16,595 bases of DNA. It comes from Caldilinea sp. (GTDB taxonomy: Bacteria; Chloroflexota; Anaerolineae; Caldilineales; Caldilineaceae). The stretch covers positions 1 to 16,595 of the forward strand of contig JAPLGY010000533.1 of the NCBI GenBank assembly GCA_026389955.1, read 5' to 3'. Made by a program: the position numbers and the translations under genes. Under the pieces are notes generated by a model. That model searched no databases. It saw only the letters and a list, made by a program, of their open reading frames with translations, and was not told the origin of the DNA. Shown piece after piece: positions 1 to 9,179 of this stretch (position 1 is its first letter; each line of letters opens with the position of its first letter).

Positions 1-365
1 CGCCGTAGAATGTCCCAGGCCAACAATGAGCCGCTCAGGGCATGATTCTGGCGATGGATGGCGTTGCCGATGTCGTGCAGATACCCAGCCACGTTGCCCA
101 GCTGGTATGTGCGCTGGTCGTAGCCAAGGTGCTCCAACACATTTTGGGCGATGTTGCCGACCAGACCCGCATGGCGCTGCCCATGTTCGGTGTAACCAAG
201 CGCCTTCATCGTCGCATTGGCAGCCTGCAGCATGGCGATCGTCTCGGCATCGTGCCTGAGGTCATCTACGGTCAGCAGATGAAATCCATTGGAGGTCAGC
301 CGAGACTCGGCTTCGTTTTGTTCCAGCCACTCAGTCAATTTTTTGGTCATTCCATTGTTCGGCAT
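1..365 (-). CDS. HD-domain phosphohydrolase, 3' end cut by window edge
   Basis: This is the N-terminal 121 residues of a metal-dependent HD phosphohydrolase; the gene runs off base 1. Visible motifs are HGQRH (residues 61-65) followed by LHDIGN (residues 96-101), which match the first metal-binding His and the His-Asp doublet of the HD superfamily. Members hydrolyse phosphate esters of nucleotides or cyclic nucleotides in the cytoplasm; the substrate cannot be told from this fragment. I chose ATG 365 because it lies 13 bases after the stop of the upstream membrane-protein gene and has a purine-rich stretch (GAAAGA) before it. An in-frame ATG at 350 is the alternative. The short gap makes co-transcription with the membrane protein likely. 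The family call is firm; the specific role is unknown. Confidence 0.85.
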   Translation of the reverse strand, partial: MPNNGMTKKLTEWLEQNEAESRLTSNGFHLLTVDDLRHDAETIAMLQAANATMKALGYTEHGQRHAGLVGNIAQNVLEHLGYDQRTYQLGNVAGYLHDIGNAIHRQNHALSGSLLAWDILR

Positions 366-378
366 CTTCGTCGTTCTT

Positions 379-1389
379 TCAGACAACCTGCCCGACTGCC
401 AGCGCGCTCAGCAGCAAAGCTGCCAGCCAGAGCGGCTGCATACGCTGCCCCACAGGGCGTCCTTGCAGCAGCAGCAGCCAGGTAGGCAACAAAAGCAAAA
501 CAATCCCTGCCAGCCAGAGCGGAGCCTGCAGGACAACCAACAACAGGCAAACCCCCAATTCGCCGACGGCCAACAGCCCCCACCCAACTGAGTCGCGGCT
601 GTTTCCCAAAAGCTGCAGTTCTCCCCAGTGATGAAGTGCCCAGAAAACCGGAAGCCCCCAAAACACAAACCAGGGCAGTTCTCCGGCAGGCAGCACCCTT
701 TGCGACATCATCTGCTGCATCACCAGCAGCCAAGGCAATCCAATGGTCGCCATGCTGGCCAACAACCCTGAACTGCTGCCGCTGACAGGACGCAACATCC
801 AACCCGCCAATGTCACCAGTATCAGAGCCCCGGTAAAAAGCAGAGCAGTCAGCCCCAGGACTGCCGCCACCCCCAACGCCAGCAAAACCGCCGGCAGACC
901 GACACGCAACAGCAAAGGACAGAACTCGCCCTGGGCGGGTGAAAAAACCCGGGCAGCCGGCGAATCTGGCTGCACATAGGGAAGCCAGAATGGACTGCGC
1001 GACACCAGATCGGAAATCGGCAGCAGATGCCTGCGCCCGCCCGACAGCCGCCAGATCCCCCCCCACAACACGTCGACCAAAAGCAGCATCAACACCACAC
1101 TGTGCCACTGCTCCTGAACCGGCTGGCTGCCTGCAGCCAGCAGCCCCGCAAGGCCCGCCCACAAAGCCGTCGGGCGCCAAGGGGCCCCCAGGCTCCAGAG
1201 CTGGACCCCAAACAGGCTGGTCGCACCGTAGACAATTCCCTCCTCCCGCCGCTGAGGTCTTGTCTGACGGGCCAGCCAACGCCTGGGGGCCGCATATACA
1301 GGGCCCGTCTCGCCAGAAGTTTCGGTCGGTCGTACCTTCGATAATCGCTTCACCGCTGCTTCAACCAGGGCTTGCTCCTCCGCCAACAT
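379..1389 (-). CDS. Polytopic membrane protein of unknown function
   Basis: I do not recognise this protein. It has about 336 residues: a charged, probably cytoplasmic N-terminus of roughly 60 residues rich in Arg, Lys and Glu, followed by about eight strongly hydrophobic segments dominated by Leu, Val, Ala and Trp. Short loops separate the segments. I see no catalytic motif or transporter signature. The reading frame is open further upstream to base 1515, but an extended -10 promoter at 1466-1474 lies inside that extension, so the true start must be downstream of it. ATG 1389 lacks a good ribosome site. GTG 1446, preceded by GGATGGGG, is a credible alternative. It sits just upstream of the HD phosphohydrolase gene, 13 bases apart, so the two probably form an operon, but this does not reveal a function. 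Confidence 0.75.
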   Translation of the reverse strand: MLAEEQALVEAAVKRLSKVRPTETSGETGPVYAAPRRWLARQTRPQRREEGIVYGATSLFGVQLWSLGAPWRPTALWAGLAGLLAAGSQPVQEQWHSVVLMLLLVDVLWGGIWRLSGGRRHLLPISDLVSRSPFWLPYVQPDSPAARVFSPAQGEFCPLLLRVGLPAVLLALGVAAVLGLTALLFTGALILVTLAGWMLRPVSGSSSGLLASMATIGLPWLLVMQQMMSQRVLPAGELPWFVFWGLPVFWALHHWGELQLLGNSRDSVGWGLLAVGELGVCLLLVVLQAPLWLAGIVLLLLPTWLLLLQGRPVGQRMQPLWLAALLLSALAVGQVV

Positions 1390-1465
1390 TCTGAACAATC
1401 GATTGGGCTGGGTGACTGCCTTGGGTTGCCGGCGCGCTGGCCACACACCCCCATCCAATTCAGAC

Positions 1466-1474
1466 AGTATACCA
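1466..1474 (-). promoter_or_regulatory. Extended -10 promoter for membrane/HD operon
   Basis: On the minus strand the sequence reads TGGTATACT, an extended -10 element with a TATACT hexamer. No good -35 hexamer is seen at the expected distance, which is common for extended -10 promoters. Transcription would begin near 1459, about 70 bases before the chosen ATG. Confidence 0.45.
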
Positions 1475-1595
1475 GACCCGCGCCCGGCAACAGAATCGGA
1501 GCAGCCATGCGACACACGCGTGGGTCAGTGCATCTAGAACACGGCGCCCCCTCCCATCAAAGCACCCGAACACAGGATGAAGCAGCCCCCCAATT

Positions 1596-1624
1596 TTCTG
1601 GCATACCTGCCGATCGGGTATACT
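1596..1624 (+). promoter_or_regulatory. Candidate promoter for the M29 aminopeptidase
   Basis: A TATACT hexamer at 1619-1624 is preceded by TTCTGG at 1596-1601 with a 17-base spacer. The -10 box is good and the -35 box is weak. The predicted transcript would begin near 1631 and carry a leader of about 75 bases before GTG 1706. Confidence 0.4.
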
Positions 1625-1626
1625 GA

Positions 1627-1643
1627 AAAGGAGAGTCGACATG
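1627..1643 (+). promoter_or_regulatory. Strong Shine-Dalgarno and ATG out of frame with the gene
   Basis: AAAGGAGAG is followed six bases later by ATG at 1641. This frame stays open to 2120 but overlaps the aminopeptidase in another frame, and its protein looks like a shadow. It may be chance, or a leader start that affects translation of the aminopeptidase mRNA. Confidence 0.25.
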
Positions 1644-1705
1644 TCCCTTTTGGGCGTGCAGCTCTCTGTAGCGGGCCAACAAGACAGTACACACAGGAGA
1701 GGCAC

Positions 1706-2812
1706 GTGTCAGATTCCAGAGAGGAGCGCCTTGCCCGGCTGCTGGTCGAGTACTGCATTGCTGCACGCCCCGGAGAATGGGTGGCCATTTACGGCGATCT
1801 GCTGGCCCGCCCTCTGGTCGAACAGATCTACAGAGAGGTGCTGGCTGCCGGGGCCCATCCCACCGTTTTTTACCAGGACGAGCAGCTTCATGAACATTTC
1901 TACCGGCTGGCAGACGAGCAGCAGCTGCAGTGGATCTCACCACTCGACACTTTGTTGGCAGAGCGTGTCGATGCGCGCATCGTGGTGCGTGCTCCTGCCA
2001 ACACACGTGCCTTCAGTAACCTGGAGCCCCAGCCACAGCGCACCTGCCAGCGCGCCCAGAAAGGCGTCACCGACTGCTACCGCCGGCGGGCTGCAGCTGG
2101 CACCTACCGCTGGACGCTGACCAATTTTCCTTGTCTGGCTCTGGCGCAGGAAGCCGATATGAGCCTGCGCGAGTTTGAAGACTTTGTTTATGCAGCCACC
2201 TATGCCGACCAGCCCGACCCGGTCGCCGCCTGGCAGGCTGTCCACGACGACCAGCAACGTCTGGTAGAGTGGCTGGCCGGCAAATCGGAGGTTGTCGTGC
2301 GTGGCCCCCAGATTGACCTGCGTCTCTCGATCGCCGGCCGCATCTTTGTCAACAGCGATGGCCGGCGCAACATGCCCAGCGGTGAAATTTTTACCGGACC
2401 GGTCGAAGATTCGGCAGAAGGCTGGATCCGCTGCAGCTACCCCGCCATCCATGGCGGACGCTCCGTTGAAGGGGTCGAACTGCACCTGCAGCAGGGCAGA
2501 GTGGTCGCCGCCCAGGCCAGCAAAAATGAAGCATACCTGCTCAGCCAGCTGGAGAGCAACCCAGGAGCCCGATATTTGGGGGAGTTTGCGATCGGCACCA
2601 ACGAGCAGATCCGCCGTTTTACACACAATATTCTCTACGACGAAAAGATTGGAGGGACCCTGCACGTGGCTTTGGGTGCCGGCTATCCGGAGACCGGCAG
2701 CCGCAACGAGTCCAGCCTCCACTGGGACCTGATCTGCGACATGCGCACCGACAGCGAAATCTGGGTGGACGGAGCACTCTTTTACCGGAATGGTCGGTTC
2801 ACCGTCGTTTAG
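1706..2812 (+). CDS. Family M29 metallo-aminopeptidase (AmpS/PepS type)
   Basis: This 368-residue protein belongs to peptidase family M29, cytoplasmic co-catalytic metal aminopeptidases that remove N-terminal residues from peptides. The candidate metal ligands are visible in the expected order: Glu227 in PSGEIFTGP, Glu293 in YLGEFAIGTN, His320 in TLHVALG, and His339/Asp341 in SSLHWDLICD. The length fits the family's usual 360-410 residues. I chose GTG 1706 because AGGAG lies six bases upstream and the product then begins SDSREERLARLLVEY, which is how M29 proteins normally start. The in-frame ATG at 1577 lies upstream of the likely transcription start. The role is probably peptide turnover, and the metal could be Co, Zn or Mn. 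The downstream CBS-domain gene has its own promoter. Confidence 0.93.
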   Translation: MSDSREERLARLLVEYCIAARPGEWVAIYGDLLARPLVEQIYREVLAAGAHPTVFYQDEQLHEHFYRLADEQQLQWISPLDTLLAERVDARIVVRAPANTRAFSNLEPQPQRTCQRAQKGVTDCYRRRAAAGTYRWTLTNFPCLALAQEADMSLREFEDFVYAATYADQPDPVAAWQAVHDDQQRLVEWLAGKSEVVVRGPQIDLRLSIAGRIFVNSDGRRNMPSGEIFTGPVEDSAEGWIRCSYPAIHGGRSVEGVELHLQQGRVVAAQASKNEAYLLSQLESNPGARYLGEFAIGTNEQIRRFTHNILYDEKIGGTLHVALGAGYPETGSRNESSLHWDLICDMRTDSEIWVDGALFYRNGRFTVV

Positions 2813-2841
2813 TTGGCAGCATCCTTCAGGCCGGATACATT
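2813..2841 (+). promoter_or_regulatory. Sigma-70-type promoter for the CBS-domain gene
   Basis: TTGGCA at 2813-2818 and TACATT at 2836-2841 are separated by exactly 17 bases. This is one of the best two-box promoters in the window. It starts immediately after the aminopeptidase stop codon and would give a leader of about 35 bases before the CBS gene. Confidence 0.55.
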
Positions 2842-2883
2842 CGCTCTCCGCCGGCAACAACAAGCAAGATTCGGAGGACAACC

Positions 2884-3366
2884 ATGATCGCAAGTGACAT
2901 TATGTCGAGCCCAGCCATTACAGTCACGGCTGACACCCACATCCCCGAGGTGGCACGTCTGATGCGTGCGCACCAAATCAGCGGCCTCCCCGTATTGGGT
3001 GCCAACGGCAGGTTGGTCGGAATTGTGACCGACCACGATCTGATTCTGCGCAACGCGCCAGTGCGGGAGCCCCGCTACTTTGCGCTGCTCTCCGGCTACA
3101 TCCCCCTCAACCTGGCTGAACACCGGCACTATTTGGAGCAGCTGCGCCACACCCTGGCTGTCACTGCTGGGGAGATGGTCGAACCCAACCCCTTGACTGT
3201 GACGCCGACTACCTCGCTGAGCGAGGTGATGGCCCTGATGTTGGACCCCAAGGTCACCCTGCTGCCCGTTGTCGTTGCAGACGAGGTCGTCGGTGTGGTC
3301 ACTCGCACCGATTTGGTCCGGCTGATCGAAAAGTTGGAAAGCGCGGTCGAATCCACAGCAGACTGA
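2884..3366 (+). CDS. Two-CBS-domain protein
   Basis: This stand-alone protein of 160 residues is made of two CBS domains forming one Bateman module. The first spans about residues 1-60 (DIMSSPAITV through GRLVGIVTDHDLI) and the second about residues 98-155 (EMVEPNPLTV through DEVVGVVTRTDLVRLI). A loop of about 35 residues, from RYFALLSGYIP onward, lies between them. CBS pairs usually bind adenosine nucleotides such as AMP, ATP or SAM and act as sensors; no effector domain is attached here. GGAGG lies six bases before ATG 2884. The gene has its own promoter, so it need not work with the aminopeptidase. Its partner protein is unknown. Confidence 0.93.
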   Translation: MIASDIMSSPAITVTADTHIPEVARLMRAHQISGLPVLGANGRLVGIVTDHDLILRNAPVREPRYFALLSGYIPLNLAEHRHYLEQLRHTLAVTAGEMVEPNPLTVTPTTSLSEVMALMLDPKVTLLPVVVADEVVGVVTRTDLVRLIEKLESAVESTAD

Positions 3367-3376
3367 GGGTCTCGCG

Positions 3377-3392
3377 GCCGAAGCATTTCGGC
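3377..3392. terminator. Stem-loop between convergent CBS and HerA genes
   Basis: GCCGAAGCATTTCGGC forms a six-base-pair stem with a four-base loop in the 37-base gap between two convergent genes. There is no U-tract on either strand, so this is at best a weak bidirectional terminator. Confidence 0.3.
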
Positions 3393-3403
3393 GCAGTGCC
3401 GGG

Positions 3404-5083
<1,680 letters not shown>

Positions 5084-5117
5084 GGGTCCCTCGACAGGCA
5101 AAACAGGTCAGATACGG

Positions 5118-5729
5118 TCAGCCCGCAGGCTGTACGATGCTCTTCCAGGCAATGTTGTTGCGCATGACCGTCAGTCGGCTGCGGCTCAGCGGAAAAAGCT
5201 CGCCAAGCTGGTCGATCACGGCCAGCAGCAGAGGCGCGACCAGGACATGGTTGTGGGCCAGCAGCAACGGCGTGTAGCGCAGCTGGGGCTGGCCTGTGCT
5301 ATCCGCATGAAAGGTGAGCAGTTCCGTGCGCTCCAGCTGGCGTACCAAACAGTTGACCGTCGCGACTGCGGCAGGTACACCTTGGTGCACCTGGCCCACC
5401 ACATCGAGCCACCCGATCGCGATCACCCCCAGCAACGTAGCCGTCTCCGCCAGATAATCGGGCGAAAAAATTTCGACCTCGCTGCGCGGGCTGAGGCGCG
5501 GGCCCAACGCACCAAATTCGGGGTTCATCAGCAGCGTATTGTAGACCAGCCCGACCAGGGCCCTGCCCGATGCGCCGGGCGTTTCCAGTTCGACGGCGAC
5601 AAAACTGCCAAACCCATAGGCAGAGGGCGCCGGCGGATGCAGTGTTTCGCCCTGGCCAAACACCTGGCAGACATAGTCGATATGCGAGTTGGATTTGACA
5701 ATTTTGCCGATCGGCAGATGTGTTACCAA
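5118..5729 (-). CDS. HAS-barrel domain protein, HerA partner
   Basis: This 203-residue protein has no enzyme motif. Its N-terminal region (IGKIVKSNSHIDYVCQV, then GFGSFVAVELETP and ALVGLVYNTLLMNPEF) is built of alternating beta strands typical of HAS-barrel proteins, which are encoded beside HerA-type ATPases. The second half (residues about 90-200) is predicted to be helical and is less recognisable. I chose TTG 5729 because GGGGG lies four bases upstream and there is no better ATG. It is the gene immediately before herA, and a role in assembling or docking the HerA ring is inferred from that. I see no nuclease motif resembling NurA. The family call is moderately sure. Confidence 0.7.
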   Translation of the reverse strand: MVTHLPIGKIVKSNSHIDYVCQVFGQGETLHPPAPSAYGFGSFVAVELETPGASGRALVGLVYNTLLMNPEFGALGPRLSPRSEVEIFSPDYLAETATLLGVIAIGWLDVVGQVHQGVPAAVATVNCLVRQLERTELLTFHADSTGQPQLRYTPLLLAHNHVLVAPLLLAVIDQLGELFPLSRSRLTVMRNNIAWKSIVQPAG

Positions 5730-5780
5730 TTTTCCCCCAAGTCTGCACCTCCACAGAGATCAAGTCAGCGCTCGACCGGA

Positions 5781-5795
5781 CAGCCCTCCGGGCTG
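5781..5795 (-). terminator. Short stem-loop after the permease gene
   Basis: On the minus strand CAGCCCGGAGGGCTG forms a six-pair stem with a three-base loop just after the last gene of the sugar-transport operon. It lacks a U-tract, so termination is uncertain and read-through into the HAS-barrel/herA genes is possible. Confidence 0.3.
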
Positions 5796-5821
5796 CTGGC
5801 GGGCTGCTGGCGGGCTGCTAA
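5789..5821. repeat. 11-bp tandem repeat, about three copies
   Basis: CGGGCTGCTGG is present at 5789-5799 and 5800-5810, with a third copy at 5811-5821 that ends AA instead of GG. The third copy contains the stop codon of the permease gene on the minus strand. Confidence 0.8.
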
Positions 5822-6666
5822 CGCCCTCCCATCCCGCTGAGCGCAATTCCCTGCACGAACCACTTCTGGCCGACCAGATAGATCAGCAGCACGGGCAACA
5901 AGGCAATCACCGACCCTGCCATCAGCATGTCCCAAGCGGTGCTGTACTGGCCTACAAACGAAGCCAGCCCCAGCGGGATTGTGCGCACCTGCTCCGACGT
6001 CGTCACCACCAGCGGCCACAAAAAATCGTTCCAGGCCCCCTGAAAGACAAAGATCGAGAGGGTAGCCAGCACCGGCCCGCTCAGCGGCACGATGATCTGC
6101 CCCCAGATCCGCAGACTGGAAGCCCCATCCATCCGCGCCGCCTCGTCGAAGTCGATCGGGATTCCGCGGTAATACTGGCGCAGCAGAAAGGTGCTGAAGA
6201 CACTGAAAAGCCCGGGCACGATCAACGCCAGGTAGCTGTCGTACCAGCCCAGCCCCTTGACGATCAAAAAGTTGGGGATCAATGTCACCGGGAACGGAAT
6301 CATCAAGGTCGCCAGGTAAAACAAGAAGATCAGGTCGCGGCCACGAAAACGCAGGCGGGCAAAAGCGAAGGCGGCCAGCGAGGAGATCAAAATTTGCAGC
6401 ACCGTGACCGAGACCGCGACCAGGGTGCTGTTGGCGTAGTAGAGCCCGAATGGCACCGCCGCAAACGTCCGGGCGTAGTTTTGCAGCGAGTAGTGGGCAG
6501 GGGAAAAATCGCGCGCCAGAAAAGCCGGCAGCGGCACCAATGAGACCAACAGCATCACCCCAAAAGGGGCGAGCATGAGCGTGCTGAAGAGCAGCAGCAG
6601 GGTGTGCAAGCCGATGCGGGCCGACAAACTGGGCCGCGCCCGCCCACCAGAGTGGGCGGCACTCAT
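5818..6666 (-). CDS. Carbohydrate ABC transporter permease (MalG-like)
   Basis: This 282-residue inner-membrane permease belongs to the MalG/binding-protein-dependent transport family. About six hydrophobic segments are visible, starting with LHTLLLLFSTLMLAPFGVML. The cytoplasmic EAA loop that contacts the ATPase reads EAARMDGASSLRIWGQIIVP. It pairs with the MalF-like permease encoded just upstream. ATG 6666 starts only three bases after that gene's stop and has GGAG seven bases before it, so translation is probably coupled. The sugar cannot be told from the sequence. The gene ends inside an 11-base tandem repeat. Confidence 0.95.
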   Translation of the reverse strand: MSAAHSGGRARPSLSARIGLHTLLLLFSTLMLAPFGVMLLVSLVPLPAFLARDFSPAHYSLQNYARTFAAVPFGLYYANSTLVAVSVTVLQILISSLAAFAFARLRFRGRDLIFLFYLATLMIPFPVTLIPNFLIVKGLGWYDSYLALIVPGLFSVFSTFLLRQYYRGIPIDFDEAARMDGASSLRIWGQIIVPLSGPVLATLSIFVFQGAWNDFLWPLVVTTSEQVRTIPLGLASFVGQYSTAWDMLMAGSVIALLPVLLIYLVGQKWFVQGIALSGMGGR

Positions 6667-6669
6667 GGC

Positions 6670-7608
6670 TTACTCCGACTCATAATAGACCCAGCGTTTC
6701 TGCAGGCGGTTCTGGAGCAACGTGAACGCAAAAATAAAAACGAAGAGCACCCAGGCCATCGCAGCTGCTTTGTCCATGCGGATATCCCGAAAGGCTGTCA
6801 GGTAGATATACTGCACAACCGTAAGCGATGAATTGGCAGGCCCGCCTTCGGTCATCACAAAGGGTTCTGTAAAAAGCTGAAAGGCGCCGATCATTTGAAA
6901 GACGAAGAGAAAAAACGTGGTTGGGCTGATCAAAGGCAAAGTCACATGGCGAAAACGTTGCCAGCTGCTGGCACCGTCAGCATGGGCAGCGTCGTACAAC
7001 TCCCGCGGCACCCCCTGCAGCGCAGCCAGATAGACCACCATGGTGAAGCCTGTGTTCTTCCACAACGTCAGCAGCACGACCGACACCTTCGAGAACTGGC
7101 TGCTTCCCAGCCAGTTGGGGGCACTGAACGGCACTTCAAAAAAGCCGGCTGCTGTGGTCAGAAGACCGTTGACAGCGCCCTGGGTGCTCAACAAAAGCCG
7201 AAAGACAATGGCCCCTGCCACGATGGTGGTGACCACCGGCATGAAATAGACCAGCCGGTAAAAGAGCACACCGCGGATCGCCTGGTTGAGCCCGACCGCC
7301 ATCGTCAGGCCCAGGGCCAGCTGCAGCGGGACAAGGGTGACGATGTAAAAAGCGGTGTTCCAGAAAGCCTGCCAAAAGACCGGGTCGCGCATCAGCTGCT
7401 GGTAGTTGAGCAGGCCGGCCAACTGGCGAAAACCGGTCAGCCCCCAGACCGAAAAGCTGATCCCCAGCGACATCAGCACTGCCAGCACAATAAAAACAAA
7501 AAACCCGAGGAAGCTGGGCAAAAGAAAAAGATAGCCTTCCCACTGCTGGTCGGGGCGCCAGCGTCTCCGGGTTGAAGCGCTGCTGTCGTTCACTGGGAAA
7601 CGTGTCAT
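6670..7608 (-). CDS. Carbohydrate ABC transporter permease (MalF-like)
   Basis: This 312-residue permease is the MalF/UgpA-type partner of the downstream MalG-like protein. It has a first long hydrophobic segment (GYLFLLPSFLGFFVFIVLAV), five further membrane segments, and an EAA-type loop, ELYDAAHADGASSWQRFRHV. The frame is open back to base 7659, but that extension lies in the stem-loop following the binding-protein gene. ATG 7608, with GGAAG upstream, is the better start. It is the second gene of the operon. No ATP-binding subunit is encoded here; such importers often share a general MsmX/UgpC-type ATPase encoded elsewhere. Confidence 0.95.
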   Translation of the reverse strand: MTRFPVNDSSASTRRRWRPDQQWEGYLFLLPSFLGFFVFIVLAVLMSLGISFSVWGLTGFRQLAGLLNYQQLMRDPVFWQAFWNTAFYIVTLVPLQLALGLTMAVGLNQAIRGVLFYRLVYFMPVVTTIVAGAIVFRLLLSTQGAVNGLLTTAAGFFEVPFSAPNWLGSSQFSKVSVVLLTLWKNTGFTMVVYLAALQGVPRELYDAAHADGASSWQRFRHVTLPLISPTTFFLFVFQMIGAFQLFTEPFVMTEGGPANSSLTVVQYIYLTAFRDIRMDKAAAMAWVLFVFIFAFTLLQNRLQKRWVYYESE

Positions 7609-7626
7609 CGCCGTTCGCTTCCAGAC

Positions 7627-7664
7627 AAAAACACCAGGGGTGCAGCCAGCTGGCTTCACCCCTG
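7627..7664 (-). terminator. Stem-loop with U-run between binding-protein and permease genes
   Basis: CAGGGGTG at 7635-7642 pairs with CACCCCTG at 7657-7664, and the interior AGCCAGCTGGCT extends the stem after one mismatch. On the minus strand it is followed by GTG and five U residues (7627-7631). It lies between two genes of one operon, so it is probably a partial terminator or mRNA stabiliser that raises binding-protein level over permease level. Confidence 0.65.
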
Positions 7665-7680
7665 ATGCACACGGTCTCTG

Positions 7681-9003
7681 TTACTTGGGATAGCCGTTGT
7701 CCGCCAGGAACTGGTCGACCTGGGCGCAGAGTTCGGGCAGGAGCGTCGCCGCATCTGCCTCGCCAGCCCAGAGCTTGTCGAGGCCAGGCCCGATGATCGA
7801 ACCGCTCAACTCCCCCCACTCTGGGAAGTAGCCGAACCCTCCCACACCCGAAGCAGCCGCTTCCGCGAGAATCGCCTGTTTGTTCGCCGGCGCCGCATCG
7901 GTCATAAAGGCAGGGGAATTGGCCACCGATTGCAAGGCAGGAAAGATCTCACCGGCAGTCGTGTAGATTGTTTCGCCGCCGCCGTCGCTCTGCAGCCATT
8001 CGATGAACGTCCAGGCTGCTTCTTTGTTGTCGCTGCCGCTGCTCATCACCCATGCAGCTCCCCCAGCGCCGTTCCACGGCTTGCCACCCGCCGGGATCGG
8101 GGCGACCGCCACATCATAGTTGAGCCCTGCCGCGTTGAAAGCCGACACCCGGCTGGTATTTTGCAAAATCATCGCTGCCTGCCCGCTGGCAAAGACCGCC
8201 GCATCGCCGCCGGCCTGGTTGAGGTCGGCCGGTCGCATGGCCACCCCGCTCGCCATCAGGCCAGCAAAAAATTCAAACCCACCCACAGCGGCCGGTTCGG
8301 CCAACAAACATTGGGAGGGATTGACATAGTCGTCGAAGATGGCCCCCCCATTCTGGTTGACCCACTTGGCCCATTTTCCCCCTTCGGCCGCCAGACCATA
8401 CACCGTCGTCATCCCGTTGGTATCTTTCTGGGTCAGCGCCTCGGCGGCCGCTGTAAAGTCATCCCATGTCCAGCCGTCAGCAGGGTAGGCAACCCCTGCG
8501 GCATCGAACAGATCCTTGTTGTAGTAGATCACGTTGACTTCGATATCGCGTGGGAACCCGTAGACGCTGCCTTCAAACTTGGCAGATTCGAGCAGGCCCG
8601 GCCAGTAGGCCTCCAAATCATAGCCAGAGGCAGCAACAAAGGGGTCCAAATTTTCCAACACACCTTCAGCCGCATAGCGCGGGGTCGGCCACAGAAAGGC
8701 CACATCTGGGATCACCTTGGGGTCGCCGCTGGCCCACAGTGCCTGGAGCTTGGTAAAATAATCGTTCCACGGCTGGTGCCAGAATTCGATCTCGATCTCT
8801 GGGTGCTCTTCCATGAATGCAGCTGCCACACGTTCGTGCGACTCTTTTTCTGCTGGGCTGCCCCAGAAGGCCCAGGTCAGCACCACCTTTTCGTCTGCTG
8901 CTGGCTGTTCGCCGCCCGACTGGGGAGCGATCGCGGCGCAGGCCGACAGGATCAGCGTCGTTGCCAGCAGCAAGCCGACAACCATCGTCCGTTTGAGTTG
9001 CAT
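7681..9003 (-). CDS. Sugar ABC transporter solute-binding lipoprotein
   Basis: This 440-residue extracellular solute-binding protein belongs to family 1, the group that includes maltose and oligosaccharide binders. An N-terminal lipoprotein signal (KRTMVVGLLLATTLILSAC) ends in the lipobox LSAC with Cys22 as the lipidated residue. A Gln/Ser/Glu-rich tether follows, then the mature domain beginning VVLTWAFWGSPAEKESHERV. The C-terminal half has FASGQAAMILQNTSR and the GAAWVMSSGSDNKEAAWTFI region typical of this family. I chose ATG 9003 because GAGGAGGAA lies just upstream; the longer frame reaching 9063 has no support. It is the first gene of the transport operon and is likely to be made in excess over the permeases. 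The ligand is unknown. Confidence 0.95.
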   Translation of the reverse strand: MQLKRTMVVGLLLATTLILSACAAIAPQSGGEQPAADEKVVLTWAFWGSPAEKESHERVAAAFMEEHPEIEIEFWHQPWNDYFTKLQALWASGDPKVIPDVAFLWPTPRYAAEGVLENLDPFVAASGYDLEAYWPGLLESAKFEGSVYGFPRDIEVNVIYYNKDLFDAAGVAYPADGWTWDDFTAAAEALTQKDTNGMTTVYGLAAEGGKWAKWVNQNGGAIFDDYVNPSQCLLAEPAAVGGFEFFAGLMASGVAMRPADLNQAGGDAAVFASGQAAMILQNTSRVSAFNAAGLNYDVAVAPIPAGGKPWNGAGGAAWVMSSGSDNKEAAWTFIEWLQSDGGGETIYTTAGEIFPALQSVANSPAFMTDAAPANKQAILAEAAASGVGGFGYFPEWGELSGSIIGPGLDKLWAGEADAATLLPELCAQVDQFLADNGYPK

Positions 9004-9067
9004 GGATTCGTTCCTCCTCGATATTTGCATGCACCAGCTGTAACTTTGTAGACGCACAGACATACAG

Positions 9068-9080
9068 CCCCCCTTTTTTT
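9068..9080. repeat. C6T7 homopolymer pair in the 5' leader of the sugar operon
   Basis: Six C at 9068-9073 are followed by seven T at 9074-9080, so the sugar-operon mRNA leader reads A7G6. The tract lies about 25 bases downstream of the predicted transcription start. Such tracts can change length by slippage. Confidence 0.7.
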
Positions 9081-9107
9081 GGCGATCAAATGCTGCGCGC
9101 GGAAGTG

Positions 9108-9137
9108 ATCATAGCACGGGCACCCCAGCCAGGGCAA
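9108..9137 (-). promoter_or_regulatory. Promoter of the sugar ABC operon
   Basis: On the minus strand TTGCCC (9132-9137) is followed after 18 bases by TATGAT (9108-9113). Predicted transcription starts near 9101, leaving a leader of roughly 100 bases before ATG 9003. I could not identify a clear repressor operator in the leader. Confidence 0.55.
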
Positions 9138-9179
9138 ATATTTTTTGTCAGCTTGCCGGGCGCTCTTGTGGCACCTCGT

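Larger units (their letters stand above)
1390..1705. other. Divergent intergenic region with two promoters
   Basis: This 316-base gap separates the minus-strand membrane-protein gene from the plus-strand aminopeptidase gene. It holds a candidate extended -10 promoter for the membrane gene (1466-1474), a candidate promoter for the aminopeptidase (1596-1624), and a strong but out-of-frame Shine-Dalgarno plus ATG at 1627-1643. I see no RNA gene or terminator in it. Confidence 0.5.

Noticed and set aside
347..1279. Long minus-strand open frame of about 310 residues overlapping the membrane protein
   Set aside because: It is Gly/Ala/Cys/Arg-rich with no domain pattern and lies wholly inside the better hydrophobic gene in another frame.
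1937..2893. Minus-strand open frame of 318 residues under the M29 gene
   Set aside because: It is antisense to a gene with intact metal ligands and has no independent support.
9004..9100. Operator or riboswitch in the leader of the sugar operon
   Set aside because: Only a TGCATGCA palindrome was found; no convincing LacI-type operator or folded RNA motif.
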